The notes beneath the pieces are model-generated. The model saw only the letters and a list, made by a program, of their open reading frames with translations. It was not told where the DNA came from and made no database searches. From Flavobacterium sp. Root935 (GTDB taxonomy: Bacteria; Bacteroidota; Bacteroidia; Flavobacteriales; Flavobacteriaceae), in assembly GCF_001429295.1 (NCBI RefSeq), contig NZ_LMJL01000007.1, positions 542,335 to 606,334 on the forward strand: a DNA stretch of 64,000 nucleotides. Reading direction: 5' to 3'. A program made the translations under genes and the position numbers. Positions 52,783 through 63,000 of the stretch are shown here, one piece after another. Numbering within the stretch: position 1 is the stretch's first letter; each line of letters opens with the position of its first letter.

Positions 52783-52954
52783 TTTCTTCTTTAAAAATAT
52801 TACTTATATTTACCGCCTTGAAAATCTAAAGCATATGATTGTTTCTGCCTAATCCTACTTTATTTTTTACAATAATTAGGATACTTACGTTTTTATTTTT
52901 TTAGTTCAGATCATAGAGCATCTGGACCAATTTTATCATTTATCCTAAAATATC

Positions 52955-54382
52955 ATGACAGAAACATCTATAAAGAAAAGTTTATTTTCTAAAATTTTTA
53001 CCACATTAAAACAAGCCTTAAATGGCGACGAATCATTTGACTATACTTCTGGAAGTATAAAAAAAGCCGTTATTCTATTGGCCATTCCGATGGTTTTAGA
53101 AATGATGATGGAATCGGTTTTTGCTCTGGTCGATTTATATTTTGTCGGACATTTAGAGCATAGCAGTTTTGCTATTCAAACCGTTGGATTAACCGAGTCT
53201 GTACTAACAGTTATATATTCTCTTGCAATCGGGATGAGTATGGCGGCAACCGCAGTTGTAGCACGACGAATTGGAGAAAAAGATCCAGTCGCGGCTGCAA
53301 AAGCTGGAATGCAGGCGATCATTGTCGCAATTGCTGTAAACAGCGTTATGAGCATCTTGGGAATTGTTTATGCCAAAGATATTCTGCTATTAATGGGAGC
53401 ATTTCCTGAAGCAGCCGAACATGGTTTCCACTTCACGCAGATTATGATTGGATCTAGTTTATGCATTATGCTTTTGTTCCTGATTAACGGAATTTTTCGC
53501 GGTGCAGGAAATGCGGCAATCGCCATGAAAAGTCTTTGGATTGCCAATATCTGCAATATTATTTTATGTCCAATTTTAATTAACGGTTTAGGGCCAATTC
53601 CTGCTTTCGGATTGGTTGGCGCTGCTTTGGCAACAACTTTCGGAAGAAGCATCGGCGTTTTATATCAGGTTTATCATTTGTTTTTTGGAAATGGAATTTT
53701 AAAAATTAAGATTCCATATTTTGCTCCAGATTTTAAACAAATTCAGGCATTAGTAAAAATCGCGGCTCCTGGAATTCTGCAATTTGTAATTGCCTCTTGC
53801 AGCTGGATTTTCTTAGCACAATTAGTCGCAACAACTGGCGGCGATCATGGTTCTGCGGGTTATCAAACGGCACTGAGAATTATGATGTTTTTTATTCTCC
53901 CAGCTTGGGGATTAAGTAATGCTGCTGCGACTTTGGTTGGACAGAATTTAGGCGCCAAACAAATTGAACGTGCCGAAAAATCGGTTTATACAACTGCGCG
54001 TTATAATGTGATTTTCATGGCGACAATTATGGTTATTACGCTTGCTTTTGGGAAATATATCATATCCTTTTTCACCAATGATGAAATGGTAAAAACTATC
54101 GCCGTTGAAGCTTTACAAATTATGAGCATCGGTTTTATCTTCTACGGAATAGGAATGGTTTTAATAAATACATTCAATGGAGCGGGAGATACCTGGACGC
54201 CAACTGGAATTAATTTCTTTGGATTTTGGCTGTTCCAAATTCCACTGGCTTACGTATTAGCCAAACATTTTAATCTGGGACCGACGGGAGTTTTTATTGC
54301 AATTCCTGTTGCTGAAACGGCTATTACTCTTGCGGGAATCTTTTTCTATAAGAGAGGGAAGTGGAAGAGAACCCAAGTTTAA
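52955..54382 (+). CDS. MATE family multidrug/sodium efflux protein
   Basis: A 475-residue polytopic protein with twelve membrane helices. IPMVLEMMMESVFALVDLYF (residues 50-69) and SMAATAVVARRIGEKD are classical MATE motifs; the second half repeats the pattern in WGLSNAAATLVGQNLGAKQ. MATE proteins exchange cations for organic compounds. Substrate unknown. A 172-bp spacer precedes it and a strong terminator follows. Confidence 0.93.
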   Translation: MTETSIKKSLFSKIFTTLKQALNGDESFDYTSGSIKKAVILLAIPMVLEMMMESVFALVDLYFVGHLEHSSFAIQTVGLTESVLTVIYSLAIGMSMAATAVVARRIGEKDPVAAAKAGMQAIIVAIAVNSVMSILGIVYAKDILLLMGAFPEAAEHGFHFTQIMIGSSLCIMLLFLINGIFRGAGNAAIAMKSLWIANICNIILCPILINGLGPIPAFGLVGAALATTFGRSIGVLYQVYHLFFGNGILKIKIPYFAPDFKQIQALVKIAAPGILQFVIASCSWIFLAQLVATTGGDHGSAGYQTALRIMMFFILPAWGLSNAAATLVGQNLGAKQIERAEKSVYTTARYNVIFMATIMVITLAFGKYIISFFTNDEMVKTIAVEALQIMSIGFIFYGIGMVLINTFNGAGDTWTPTGINFFGFWLFQIPLAYVLAKHFNLGPTGVFIAIPVAETAITLAGIFFYKRGKWKRTQV

Positions 54383-54385
54383 ATA

Positions 54386-54418
54386 AAAAAATGCCTTCAA
54401 AATTTGAAGGCATTTTTT
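54386..54418 (+). terminator. Terminator of the MATE gene
   Basis: AAAAAATGCCTTCAAA pairs perfectly with TTTGAAGGCATTTTTT. The T run makes it a plus-strand intrinsic terminator; the A run would also serve the minus strand. Confidence 0.92.
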
Positions 54419-54426
54419 ATCGTTAG

Positions 54427-54457
54427 TCTTTGTCAAAGCTTCAAACTTTGACAAAGA
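54427..54457. other. Second hairpin between convergent genes
   Basis: TCTTTGTCAAAG (54427-54438) pairs perfectly with CTTTGACAAAGA (54446-54457) around a 7-nt loop. It lies 12 bp from the dus stop codon and may help terminate dus, although it lacks its own T run. Confidence 0.7.
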
Positions 54458-54468
54458 TTATATTATAT

Positions 54469-55461
54469 TTAAACAAATTCATATCCCGCATAAACCTGTT
54501 CAATTTCTTTCATAACAGCAAATAAATCTTCAGGAGCATCAGTTGTAACTAATTTTTGTTTGAATTCTTTGAAGGAATGAATTCCTTTGAAATAGTTCGT
54601 ATAGTGACGACGCATTTCTACAATTCCCAAACGTTCACCTTTCCATTCCATTGACCACATTAAATGATTTCTCGCAGCTTCAACACGATCAATAACCGTT
54701 GGAGCAGGCAAGTGCTCGCCAGTTTTAAAGAAATGCTTGATTTCGTTAAAAATCCACGGATATCCAATCGCCGCACGGCCAATCATAATTCCGTCGATTC
54801 CGTATTCGTTTTTATATTGTAATGCTTTTTCTGGGCTGTCAATATCGCCATTTCCAAAAATAGGCATTGTAATTCTTGGGTTGTTTTTTACACGTGCAAT
54901 ATGTGACCAGTCAGAATGACCTTTATACATTTGCGCCCGGGTTCTGGCGTGAATCGTTAAAGCTTGAACGCCAATATCCTGAAGTCTTTCAGCAACTTCA
55001 TCAATGTTAATTGAATTTTCATCCCAGCCTAAACGTGTTTTTACGGTAACAGGCAAATCAGTTCCTTTAATAACCGCTTGTGTCAAACGTACCATCAAAT
55101 CAACATCTTTTAAAACTCCCGCTCCAGCACCTTTGCAAACTACTTTTTTTACTGGACATCCAAAATTGATATCTACTAAATCTGGTTTTACTGTAGAAAC
55201 AATTTTAGACGACATTTCCATTGCCTCTTCATCGCCTCCAAAAATCTGAATTCCAACTGGACGCTCGTAATCAAAAATATCCAGCTTCATGCGGCTTTTT
55301 ATAGCATCACGAATTAATCCTTCCGACGAAATAAATTCAGAATACATCATGTCTGCTCCGTGCGCTTTGCATAATCTGCGAAACGGCGGATCGCTGACGT
55401 CTTCCATCGGAGCGAGTAATAAAGGAAATTCAGGTAATTCTATGTTGCCAATCTTGACCAT
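54469..55461 (-). CDS. dusB: tRNA-dihydrouridine synthase (DusB-like)
   Basis: A 330-residue flavoenzyme that reduces uridines in tRNA. It has LLLAPMEDVSDPPFRRLCKA (residues 13-32), DINFGCPVKKVVCKGAGAGV (active-site Cys around residue 100), LTIHARTRAQMYKG and the late IMIGRAAIGYPWIFNEI. These are the diagnostic Dus motifs, closest in style to DusB. ATG 55461 is used: the longer TTG start at 55545 would lie upstream of the -7 box at 55477-55484 and so cannot be on the transcript. The symbol's subtype is inferred. Confidence 0.94.
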   Translation of the reverse strand: MVKIGNIELPEFPLLLAPMEDVSDPPFRRLCKAHGADMMYSEFISSEGLIRDAIKSRMKLDIFDYERPVGIQIFGGDEEAMEMSSKIVSTVKPDLVDINFGCPVKKVVCKGAGAGVLKDVDLMVRLTQAVIKGTDLPVTVKTRLGWDENSINIDEVAERLQDIGVQALTIHARTRAQMYKGHSDWSHIARVKNNPRITMPIFGNGDIDSPEKALQYKNEYGIDGIMIGRAAIGYPWIFNEIKHFFKTGEHLPAPTVIDRVEAARNHLMWSMEWKGERLGIVEMRRHYTNYFKGIHSFKEFKQKLVTTDAPEDLFAVMKEIEQVYAGYEFV

Positions 55462-55476
55462 CTTCGTAATTTTTTG

Positions 55477-55484
55477 CAAAATTA
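55477..55484 (-). promoter_or_regulatory. -7 box for dus
   Basis: TAATTTTG on the minus strand matches TAnnTTTG and lies 15 bp upstream of ATG 55461. A TTTG occurs 22 bp upstream of it, inside the normal spacing range. Confidence 0.6.
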
Positions 55485-55534
55485 CAACATTTAGTTCAAT
55501 TTGTACCAAATTGAGGTTCAAAGGTTCAGAGTAG

Positions 55535-55584
55535 CAAAGGGACAAAGGTTCTTATCAGTCTTTTAGGAAACCTTTGTCCCTTTG
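55535..55584. repeat. Intergenic inverted repeat with CTTTGTCC iterations
   Basis: CAAAGGGACAAAGGTT (55535-55550) pairs perfectly with AACCTTTGTCCCTTTG (55569-55584), a 16-bp stem with an 18-nt loop. Immediately after, the CTTTGTCCC motif is repeated (to about 55606). It looks like the short interspersed palindromic repeats seen between genes in Flavobacterium. It may serve as terminator of the operon to its right. Confidence 0.75.
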
Positions 55585-55611
55585 TCCCTTTGCAACTTTG
55601 TCCCTAAAAAA

Positions 55612-56898
55612 TTATCTATAATCAAAAAATCGAATAGGTTTTCGACTCATCGGATTGAAAACTAGCGGGTTTAAAACTTCTTTTGAAGCAAATTCTATTT
55701 TTGGAGTTACTCTTAGTTTGGCTCTAAAATGGTCTTTTATTTCCTGAAGAAATTCAGGAGTTTGATTTTTTGCAGCAATTTTAATCAGGATTTCGTCTGT
55801 GCCTAAATCGTTGGTTGAAATTTCGATAAGATGATTTTCGATGTTATCAAAACTGCTCAAAACATCGTTCATTGCTGGTGGATAAAGCGTTGTTCCTTTG
55901 TATTTTATCATCTGTTTTTTACGGCCGACAACTGGACCAACTCGCAAAGTATTTCTACCGCAGGCACAAGGCTCGTCATGAAGCTGTACTATATCGCCAG
56001 TTTTAAAACGCAGCAACGGCATAGCTTCAATTCCTAAAGTAGTAAAAGTAAGTTCGCCAGTTTCTCCATTTTTTACAGGCTGATTATGTTCATCCAAAAC
56101 TTCAACAATAATCAATTCAGGATGATGATGTCCGCCTTTTCCGTGTTCACATTCTGTAAAAGCAGTGCTCATTTCGGTAGAAGCATAAGTCGAAAACAAC
56201 TTAATATTCCATTTATCTGTAATTTTTTTGGATAGAATATTCATCGAAAAATCTTGTTCTCTTAACGATTCTCCAATACAAACTGCGCCTTTTATACTCG
56301 AATTATTATAATCAATTCCGTGGGCTTCAGCGTATTCAATTAATTTTAAAAGGAAAGACGGAACTGTAATTAAATAACTCGGATTGTATTTTAAAATAGA
56401 ATCCCACTGCATTTCTGGAATTCCAGCACCAACGCGGATAACGCCGACTTTCAACTTTCTCAGACCTAAAAAATAAGCCAAACCGGCCATAAATTTTCGG
56501 TCAATTGTCGTCATTAACTGTACGACATCTCCTTCTGCAATTCCAGCGCAGGCGAACGAAATGGCTTCGTTATACGCCAGTCTATCTAAGTCAGAATCCG
56601 TTAAACCGAAAGTTACAGGATCGCCTAAAGTTCCTGAAGTTGAGGCATAATCGATAATTTTTTGCTGCGGAACACACAAAAAATCATCGTTATATTGCTG
56701 TAAATCTTCTTTGGTTGTAACAGGTAAATGCTGTAAATCTTCCAGTGTTTTAACTTTAGAAATATCAATATTTTGTCCAGCAAAAAGTCTTTTGTAAAAA
56801 GGAGAATTTTGACTGATGTATTCTAAAAGTTCAACTAATTTTTTTTCTTGAAAAATTTTAATTTCTTCTAAAGAATCTTTTTCTATTGCTGGAATCAT
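55612..56898 (-). CDS. PaaK-like adenylate-forming ligase of the flexirubin-type cluster
   Basis: A 428-residue enzyme with the phosphate-binding loop YASTSGTLGDPVTFGLT (around residues 84-100), STYASTEMSTAFTECEHGKG and a Cys-containing DEPCACGRNTLRVGP followed by a C-terminal lysine region. This is the phenylacetate-CoA ligase pattern. In flexirubin and aryl-polyene clusters such ligases load aromatic starter acids such as 4-hydroxycinnamate; the substrate here is inference. Its ATG overlaps the upstream stop by 4 bp (ATGA), indicating coupling. Confidence 0.9.
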   Translation of the reverse strand: MIPAIEKDSLEEIKIFQEKKLVELLEYISQNSPFYKRLFAGQNIDISKVKTLEDLQHLPVTTKEDLQQYNDDFLCVPQQKIIDYASTSGTLGDPVTFGLTDSDLDRLAYNEAISFACAGIAEGDVVQLMTTIDRKFMAGLAYFLGLRKLKVGVIRVGAGIPEMQWDSILKYNPSYLITVPSFLLKLIEYAEAHGIDYNNSSIKGAVCIGESLREQDFSMNILSKKITDKWNIKLFSTYASTEMSTAFTECEHGKGGHHHPELIIVEVLDEHNQPVKNGETGELTFTTLGIEAMPLLRFKTGDIVQLHDEPCACGRNTLRVGPVVGRKKQMIKYKGTTLYPPAMNDVLSSFDNIENHLIEISTNDLGTDEILIKIAAKNQTPEFLQEIKDHFRAKLRVTPKIEFASKEVLNPLVFNPMSRKPIRFFDYR

Positions 56899-58559
56899 TG
56901 TAATTTTCTTTTGACTTTTTTTAAATATTTTTCAATCTTTTCTTTATCAGGAACTGTAGTAATTTCGAGGCTTAAAGCTTTTTCAAAATTAAGCTTAGCC
57001 TGCAGATATTCCTTTTTTTGGTAAAAGTACAATCCTACCTTATAATATACAACCCAATAATGGGGGTTTAACGATTGATAATTTTGAATGAACTCTGGAG
57101 AAATCATTTCTTTCTTTTCAAGAAGAACATCTATTTTATGATCTTCAACTTTAAATTTTTTAAAATTCTGATAAGCAGTTGTTTCCAAAAAAGGGTCTTT
57201 GGCAATATTTAGATTTTCACTTTGAAAAGATTCTGTCTTATTTCTATTTTCACCAAAGACAGCATTCAAATCATAACAGACAAATTCCCCCAATTGATAA
57301 GGATTTGCCGAAACCCAGACTAATTTTTCTTTCGGTTTAAAAATAATTCCGTGATGTGCCAAGAGCTGATTCAGTGCTTTTTCATTTCCATAGCCTAAAG
57401 AAATGTTTTGTAAACCGTCTTTATTTCGAAGAATTTCTGAAGCAATTTTTGGATTTACTTTCGGATTTGCAGACAGTAATTCCTGCATTCTTTCCAATCG
57501 ATATTCAGAATGGCTGTTGGCAATTTGTTCCAGATTTCGTTTATCAGCTACAAAAGCATCGCCTTGAAAATGATTCGAACAAATTAATTGATCACTGTTA
57601 GGAACATCGTAAACATCCATTTTATTGGGCGAAACTTCAATTAAAATCGCTTTATTATCATTGGCACTTCCAACCATAATCGATTCAGAAACAAAGACTT
57701 TTCTCTTTTTTGCAATGGCGATAGCTTCGTCTAAATTTTTGGCATGCTGTAAAATTTCACGAGTCAAAATCGAAATTGGAGTTTTTGCACTCAGCGGAAT
57801 TTTAGATTTGGAAGCATTTATCGTTACTGTTAATCCTTCGTAATTCATTCCAGAAACGGCTCCAATCATTCCCGGCCAGGTAACCATCATAAACGGAAAT
57901 CCTTCTTTCGGTTTGATAAAGGCTGCGATTTTATTTTCCGCAAAAGCGTCATTCACATAAAAATCAAAATTACGCGCCAGAATTAAATTGCCGTCTTCCG
58001 ATTTTTCGTTCCAAGCCGCAAAAGAAGAACAGCCTACTAAAGCCAGATCTTGAAGCGCGTGCCCAATATCGTGCGCCGCGTGTAAATATAAACTGCGCTG
58101 GTATTGCGGTGCGATATTATCAAACTCATTCGAAGTATATTGCGAAACGCCGTAAATTTCAGTTTGATATTCATTTGGAACATTCAAATACAATTTACGA
58201 TTGTACCATTTTAAAAACTGGCGAAGCATTTTCTGCTGAAATTTAGACGGGATAAAATCGGTGATTTTTGAAAAAAAAATACGCTGCTGTTTTTGTAAAA
58301 GGGAGTCTGTTAAAGCGCCGGTTGTCAAACCAATTTCCAGCGGATCGCCTTCTACATACAATTCCCAAAGACCTTGTTTATTTTTTAAAAATGAATTTTT
58401 TCCAGAGATAAATGTACTGTCTGTTACTTTTTCAACAACAGGTTTCGTCGAGTTATAAGCCGTAATATCTGGTTTATGATGTTTTGATTTTGAAGTACCG
58501 CAAGAAATCAGCAAGCTTAAAAAACCGAGAAAGAAGAAATATATAATTCGGCTTTTCAT
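56895..58559 (-). CDS. C45-family autoproteolytic acyltransferase/hydrolase lipoprotein
   Basis: A 554-residue lipoprotein with lipobox FLSLLISCGTSK (Cys20). The core is an acyl-CoA:6-aminopenicillanate acyltransferase-like (C45) domain. The autoprocessing site is LALVGCSSFAAWNEK (Cys near residue 175) followed by NLILARNFDFYVNDAF. GMNYEGLTVTINASKSKIPL and LICSNHFQGDAF fit the Ntn-hydrolase fold. The C-terminal 60 residues form a TPR pair. Such proteins are regular members of flexirubin clusters, perhaps acting on pigment esters; the reaction is not known to me. Confidence 0.88.
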   Translation of the reverse strand: MKSRIIYFFFLGFLSLLISCGTSKSKHHKPDITAYNSTKPVVEKVTDSTFISGKNSFLKNKQGLWELYVEGDPLEIGLTTGALTDSLLQKQQRIFFSKITDFIPSKFQQKMLRQFLKWYNRKLYLNVPNEYQTEIYGVSQYTSNEFDNIAPQYQRSLYLHAAHDIGHALQDLALVGCSSFAAWNEKSEDGNLILARNFDFYVNDAFAENKIAAFIKPKEGFPFMMVTWPGMIGAVSGMNYEGLTVTINASKSKIPLSAKTPISILTREILQHAKNLDEAIAIAKKRKVFVSESIMVGSANDNKAILIEVSPNKMDVYDVPNSDQLICSNHFQGDAFVADKRNLEQIANSHSEYRLERMQELLSANPKVNPKIASEILRNKDGLQNISLGYGNEKALNQLLAHHGIIFKPKEKLVWVSANPYQLGEFVCYDLNAVFGENRNKTESFQSENLNIAKDPFLETTAYQNFKKFKVEDHKIDVLLEKKEMISPEFIQNYQSLNPHYWVVYYKVGLYFYQKKEYLQAKLNFEKALSLEITTVPDKEKIEKYLKKVKRKLQ

Positions 58560-58566
58560 GATTCAA

Positions 58567-60084
58567 TTATTCAGATGCTTTTTTAATTTTTTCCAGCAGA
58601 TAATCTTTACCTACAATCTCAGAGCAGGTTAAAACAGCTCCAACCGTAACGCCCAAGACACCGTGCATGTTGATACTTTGGCCCGTAAGATACAGATTTT
58701 CTAATTTAGTTTTTGTGGGAATTAAAGTTTTCATAGGATTATTAGAATCTTTAATGTAGCCGTACATATTTCCGCCGTCGCCGCCAATATAATCGCGGTA
58801 CGAAAGCGGGGTCGAAGTATGAACCGATTTAATACAGTCTTTAATTCCAGGAAATTTCTTTTCAACTTCTTCTAAAAATTTTGCCGCTTTTTTAGCTTTG
58901 AATTCCTCGTAATTTTCGCCTCGTTCATTTTCTTCAAAAGTGGTATTAAAAGTGTTTTCCCAAGTTTTAACGTCCTCATATTTCATATAAGTTAAAAAGG
59001 TCATTCCGTCTGCCCATTCTTCGTCTTTTTTCGAAGGATTCATAGAAGCCATAAAGGTTTTTGGCCATGAATTTTCATCGTAATCATGCGCGGTCCAAAC
59101 GTCATTTTGACTTTTAAAATGATAATAATTATGATTGATGTATTTGAAAGTTTTGGGTTTAAAAACAATATAAAGACTAAAAGCTGAAAAGACATTTTCC
59201 AGATTTTGAATTCTATTGAAAAACGGTTTTCTGAAATTTTCCTGACCCGCCATTTTCAAAGTCGTTTTTGGTTCGATGTTAGAAATGAAATATGTTCCGG
59301 AAACTTCGGTTCCATCTTTCATTTTAACCGAATTTACTTTTTGGTTTTCAACTTCAAATTGAATTACTTCTTTATGTTTAAAAAATTCGCCGCCGTACTT
59401 TTTGAGTTGTTTGAGCAGTTGTTTCGTGATCTGACTTCCGCCATTTACGCATCGCCATGAACTTTCGATATACGAATTGACAACAAGCGCATGTACATAA
59501 AACGGAGATTTCTCTGCAATTCCAGCGTAAAGAAAATTGGATCCAGCCAAAACTGCTTTCAATTTTTCATTTTGAGTAAAAGAATCGATGGTTTCTTTCG
59601 CATTAAGCGCTAAAATTTCATCATTATATTTTCCTTCAGATTCTAGATTATAAAGTGGAAATGCCTTGCATACCTCCTTTATCTTTTGACAGTAGTTCAA
59701 GAGGTTTTCTTTTTCTTTGGGAAAGTAATTTGTTAATTGTTGAATGAAATTTTCGAAACCTTGTGCATGCGGATATTCGGTTTTATCATCTTCAAAAGAA
59801 ATAATATCAAAACCATTTTCATCTAGTTTTTTCAGATTCAAATCATCCATTATTCCAATATATTTGAAATATTGATGAAGATTTTGGCCTTCGCCTAAAC
59901 CTCCGATATAATGAATTCCCGTATCAAAAATGGTTTTATCTCTTACGAAAGTCTGAAGATTTCCCCCGTACTGATTGTTTTTTTCGAGCACACAAACGCT
60001 GTAGCCTTCTTTTGCCAGAATAACAGCAGAAACCAATCCGCCTAAACCGCTGCCAACGATTACTACATCGTACTGCTTTTTCAT
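58567..60084 (-). CDS. FAD-dependent phytoene-desaturase-like oxidoreductase
   Basis: A 505-residue flavoprotein. The dinucleotide motif VVIVGSGLGGLVSAVILAKE (residues 7-26) is followed by GYSVCVLEKNNQYGGNLQTF. GSQITKQLLKQLKKYGGEFF and the late NLYLTGQSINMHGVLGVTVG are typical of the carotenoid isomerase/phytoene dehydrogenase group. In a flexirubin cluster it may isomerise or desaturate the polyene chain; that role is inference. It is separated by 7 bp from the C45 gene and its start overlaps the MMPL gene by 4 bp. Confidence 0.9.
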   Translation of the reverse strand: MKKQYDVVIVGSGLGGLVSAVILAKEGYSVCVLEKNNQYGGNLQTFVRDKTIFDTGIHYIGGLGEGQNLHQYFKYIGIMDDLNLKKLDENGFDIISFEDDKTEYPHAQGFENFIQQLTNYFPKEKENLLNYCQKIKEVCKAFPLYNLESEGKYNDEILALNAKETIDSFTQNEKLKAVLAGSNFLYAGIAEKSPFYVHALVVNSYIESSWRCVNGGSQITKQLLKQLKKYGGEFFKHKEVIQFEVENQKVNSVKMKDGTEVSGTYFISNIEPKTTLKMAGQENFRKPFFNRIQNLENVFSAFSLYIVFKPKTFKYINHNYYHFKSQNDVWTAHDYDENSWPKTFMASMNPSKKDEEWADGMTFLTYMKYEDVKTWENTFNTTFEENERGENYEEFKAKKAAKFLEEVEKKFPGIKDCIKSVHTSTPLSYRDYIGGDGGNMYGYIKDSNNPMKTLIPTKTKLENLYLTGQSINMHGVLGVTVGAVLTCSEIVGKDYLLEKIKKASE

Positions 60085-63000
60085 TCTTTTTTCTTTAAAA
60101 CAAGTAAACCCTTTTCTTCTGAAACTATTTCAAAATTTGAATTTGTAATCTGATTTTTTAAATTCGGACAATTTACTAAAATTATAAAAGAAACGTTTCG
60201 AAATCCTTTTTCAAGGTCGTTTTTGTAACTTTCGTCAGAAATTAAAAGCACATCATATTGATTTTCAAATGCATTTTCCAATTGATCCAAATATGATATT
60301 TTTCTTTTTGTAACGATATAATTCGTTTTTGCGACAAGCAATTTTTCTTCCTCAGTAATAAAAGAAAATATTTTTCGCTGCGGTTCCTGCAAAGCTAGTA
60401 AAACATCCAGCTGTCCATAATCATTTCCTAAATGCAGGATTTTTGCTTTTGGCTGAATGTGCTTATTTAAGTTATAATAGGTTTCCAGATTTTGTTTTAA
60501 ATCTTCTTTTACGCTGTTGCCAATTTCAATTTCTTTATAATCATAACTGGCGATCAGCATTTTTTTGAAATATTCTGGACCTTCAAGTTCTTGTCGAATT
60601 TTTCGATATTCTGCTTTAAAGAATGAACTAATTTGTTTGGTTCTTTCGGTATAATTTGTTCCAAATGAGGAATCATCAGGACTAATTCTCTTTAAGATAT
60701 TAACCGTCAAGTTTCCATGATGAATGACAAAATCACCTTTCGGAATCAGTTCTGAAGCACCGTGAATGACAATCGGAATTATATCTAAATTAAATTCTTC
60801 AGCAAGGAAAAAAGCACCTTTATGAAAGCGTTTAATCACATTATTTTCGGATCGTGTTCCTTCTGGAAAAACCATTAACGAATATCCTTCGTTTATTTTT
60901 TTTCGTAAGTGTTCAACGCCTCCTTCCAGACCTTCAGAAACGGGATAAAATCCTGCTTTTCTCACAACTCCGCCAAAAATAGGGGAGTTGTAAACCCAGT
61001 CGCTCACCAAGAAAATAATTTTTGGACTCAGCATTCCGATTGTCAAAATGTCTATAAACGACGAATGATTGGCAATAATTACGGCTGGTTTTTCAAAAGT
61101 TTCATTAAAATTATTAATGACTTTTTTGCGTATAAACGGATTGGAATACAATACCGATTTCATGAATTTTGAAATCACGTATCGGAACGCTTTCATTTTT
61201 GATTTTTTGCTGAAAGGCAAAATTGGCATAATGGTAAAGCTAAAAATCGACATTACGATTCCGCCTAAACCATAATAAGCAAACGAAATTACGCCATGAA
61301 CAAAAGTTCTCAATTGAAAAGGAGGATTTCCCTTTTTTGGGCGATTTGATAAAAACAGTTTGAATAAAATCGGATAAAAAATGAAAGTAATAATCAGAGC
61401 TGCAAAAACCCCAATTAAAGAAACTGCTGAAATCGAAGTCAATGCAGGATGTTTGGCAAATATCATCGCACCGATTCCTAAAATCGTTGTAATGACCGCC
61501 AAAATAATTGACGTTCTGTAAACTGCGATTTCGTTAACGCCGGTCGAATATTCTTTTTGTAATGCGCTCGTCATAAATATACTGAAATCGACTCCATGAC
61601 CGAAAATCAAAGTACAGACAATCATACTGAAAATATTCATTTGAATGCCGAAAATGCCCATAATTCCTGCGGTTACAATTCCAGTTAAAGCAATTGGAAT
61701 ACAGCTGATAATAACCAATTCGATTCTTCTGAAAAAGAAAAATAGAATTAGAATTACGGCAACGAAAGAATAATTGACAAGTGAATTAAAATCTGTTTTT
61801 AAAGTACTGAAAAACGTTTCGTTCATCTGCTGGCGATCGATGGCAATTACATTTTCTTTAGCTGAAGCTGATTTTACAAATGAATCTCGCTGTTGAGGAG
61901 ATACTTTTACTAAAGTCGAAATCGTATAAAAACCTTTTTTTTCGGTTATAAATTCTTGTAATTGAAGTGCTTTGATTTTTAAAAACTCAGCAGCAGCAAC
62001 AGGTTTGAAATCAAAATCTAAATGATCAAAAAATAAATTATAAGTTGTAGGTTTAAATCCAAGTTTAGCGCCTTCAGCAATTAATTCTGATTTTATGAAT
62101 TGCTTTTTCTGCGAAGTCCAAAATGAATTCCATTTATTAATTTTTTCAATTTGCGCTTGTTGTGAAAGTACAATACCGCCAACTGAACTGAAATTTAAAA
62201 TTTTATCCTGCTGTTTTTCTTTAGATAAATCTCCAAATAGTTTAGTATTATGCTGCAGAGCTTCTTCCATACTTTTTCCGTACGAAGCGACATAAATGGT
62301 TTTGGAAGTTAAACTGGTACTTTGTTCCAATTCTTTTTCGGCGGCTTTAATGTCTTTCGGAATAAAATTCAGCTGTGATAAATCGTTATTAAAACCAACG
62401 TCGTTATAAGTAAAACAACAGATAATAGTTATAATCACGCACAATCCGATTAAGATTTTATTATTGTGAAAAGAAAAATGAGCCATTTTATCGATCACAT
62501 TTTTCTTGTGCTCTGCGGGATTTTCTTTTGGTTTGTATAAATGAGGAACAATTAAAAGTGAAAAAATTCCACTTGCCATAACAATAACAGCAGCGAAAAT
62601 TCCGAGGTCATTTAGCGCATCAGATTTTACAAAAAGCAGACATAAAAATGCAACAGCAGTTGTAGAACTGCTCATGATAACAGGCATTGTAATGTCTTTG
62701 TAAAGAGTTTTTACATCGCTATTATGTTTGTAATGTGTGAGAATATGAATAGAATAATCGATTGTAATTCCGAGCAAAATAGAACCAATTCCTAATGAAA
62801 TTGCTGAGATTTGTTCTCTAACGAAATATAAAAAAGCAACTGCAAATAAACCTCCAAAAACGGTCGGCAGAAAAATAATAAGCGGAATTAAGATTTTCCG
62901 ATAAAATAAAATCAGAATCAGCATTAACGTAAACATCGCAATGGATGTCGTTAAAATAATGTCGCTCTTAATTTGATTGGCGTTTGCAACAGCAATTAAA

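Noticed and set aside
52783..52954. Regulatory RNA before the MATE gene
   Set aside because: A short TCCTA/TAGGA complementarity exists but no stable or conserved structure could be recognised.
55462..55545. N-terminal extension of the dihydrouridine synthase
   Set aside because: A consensus -7 box lies between the TTG and ATG 55461, and the extension has no family similarity.
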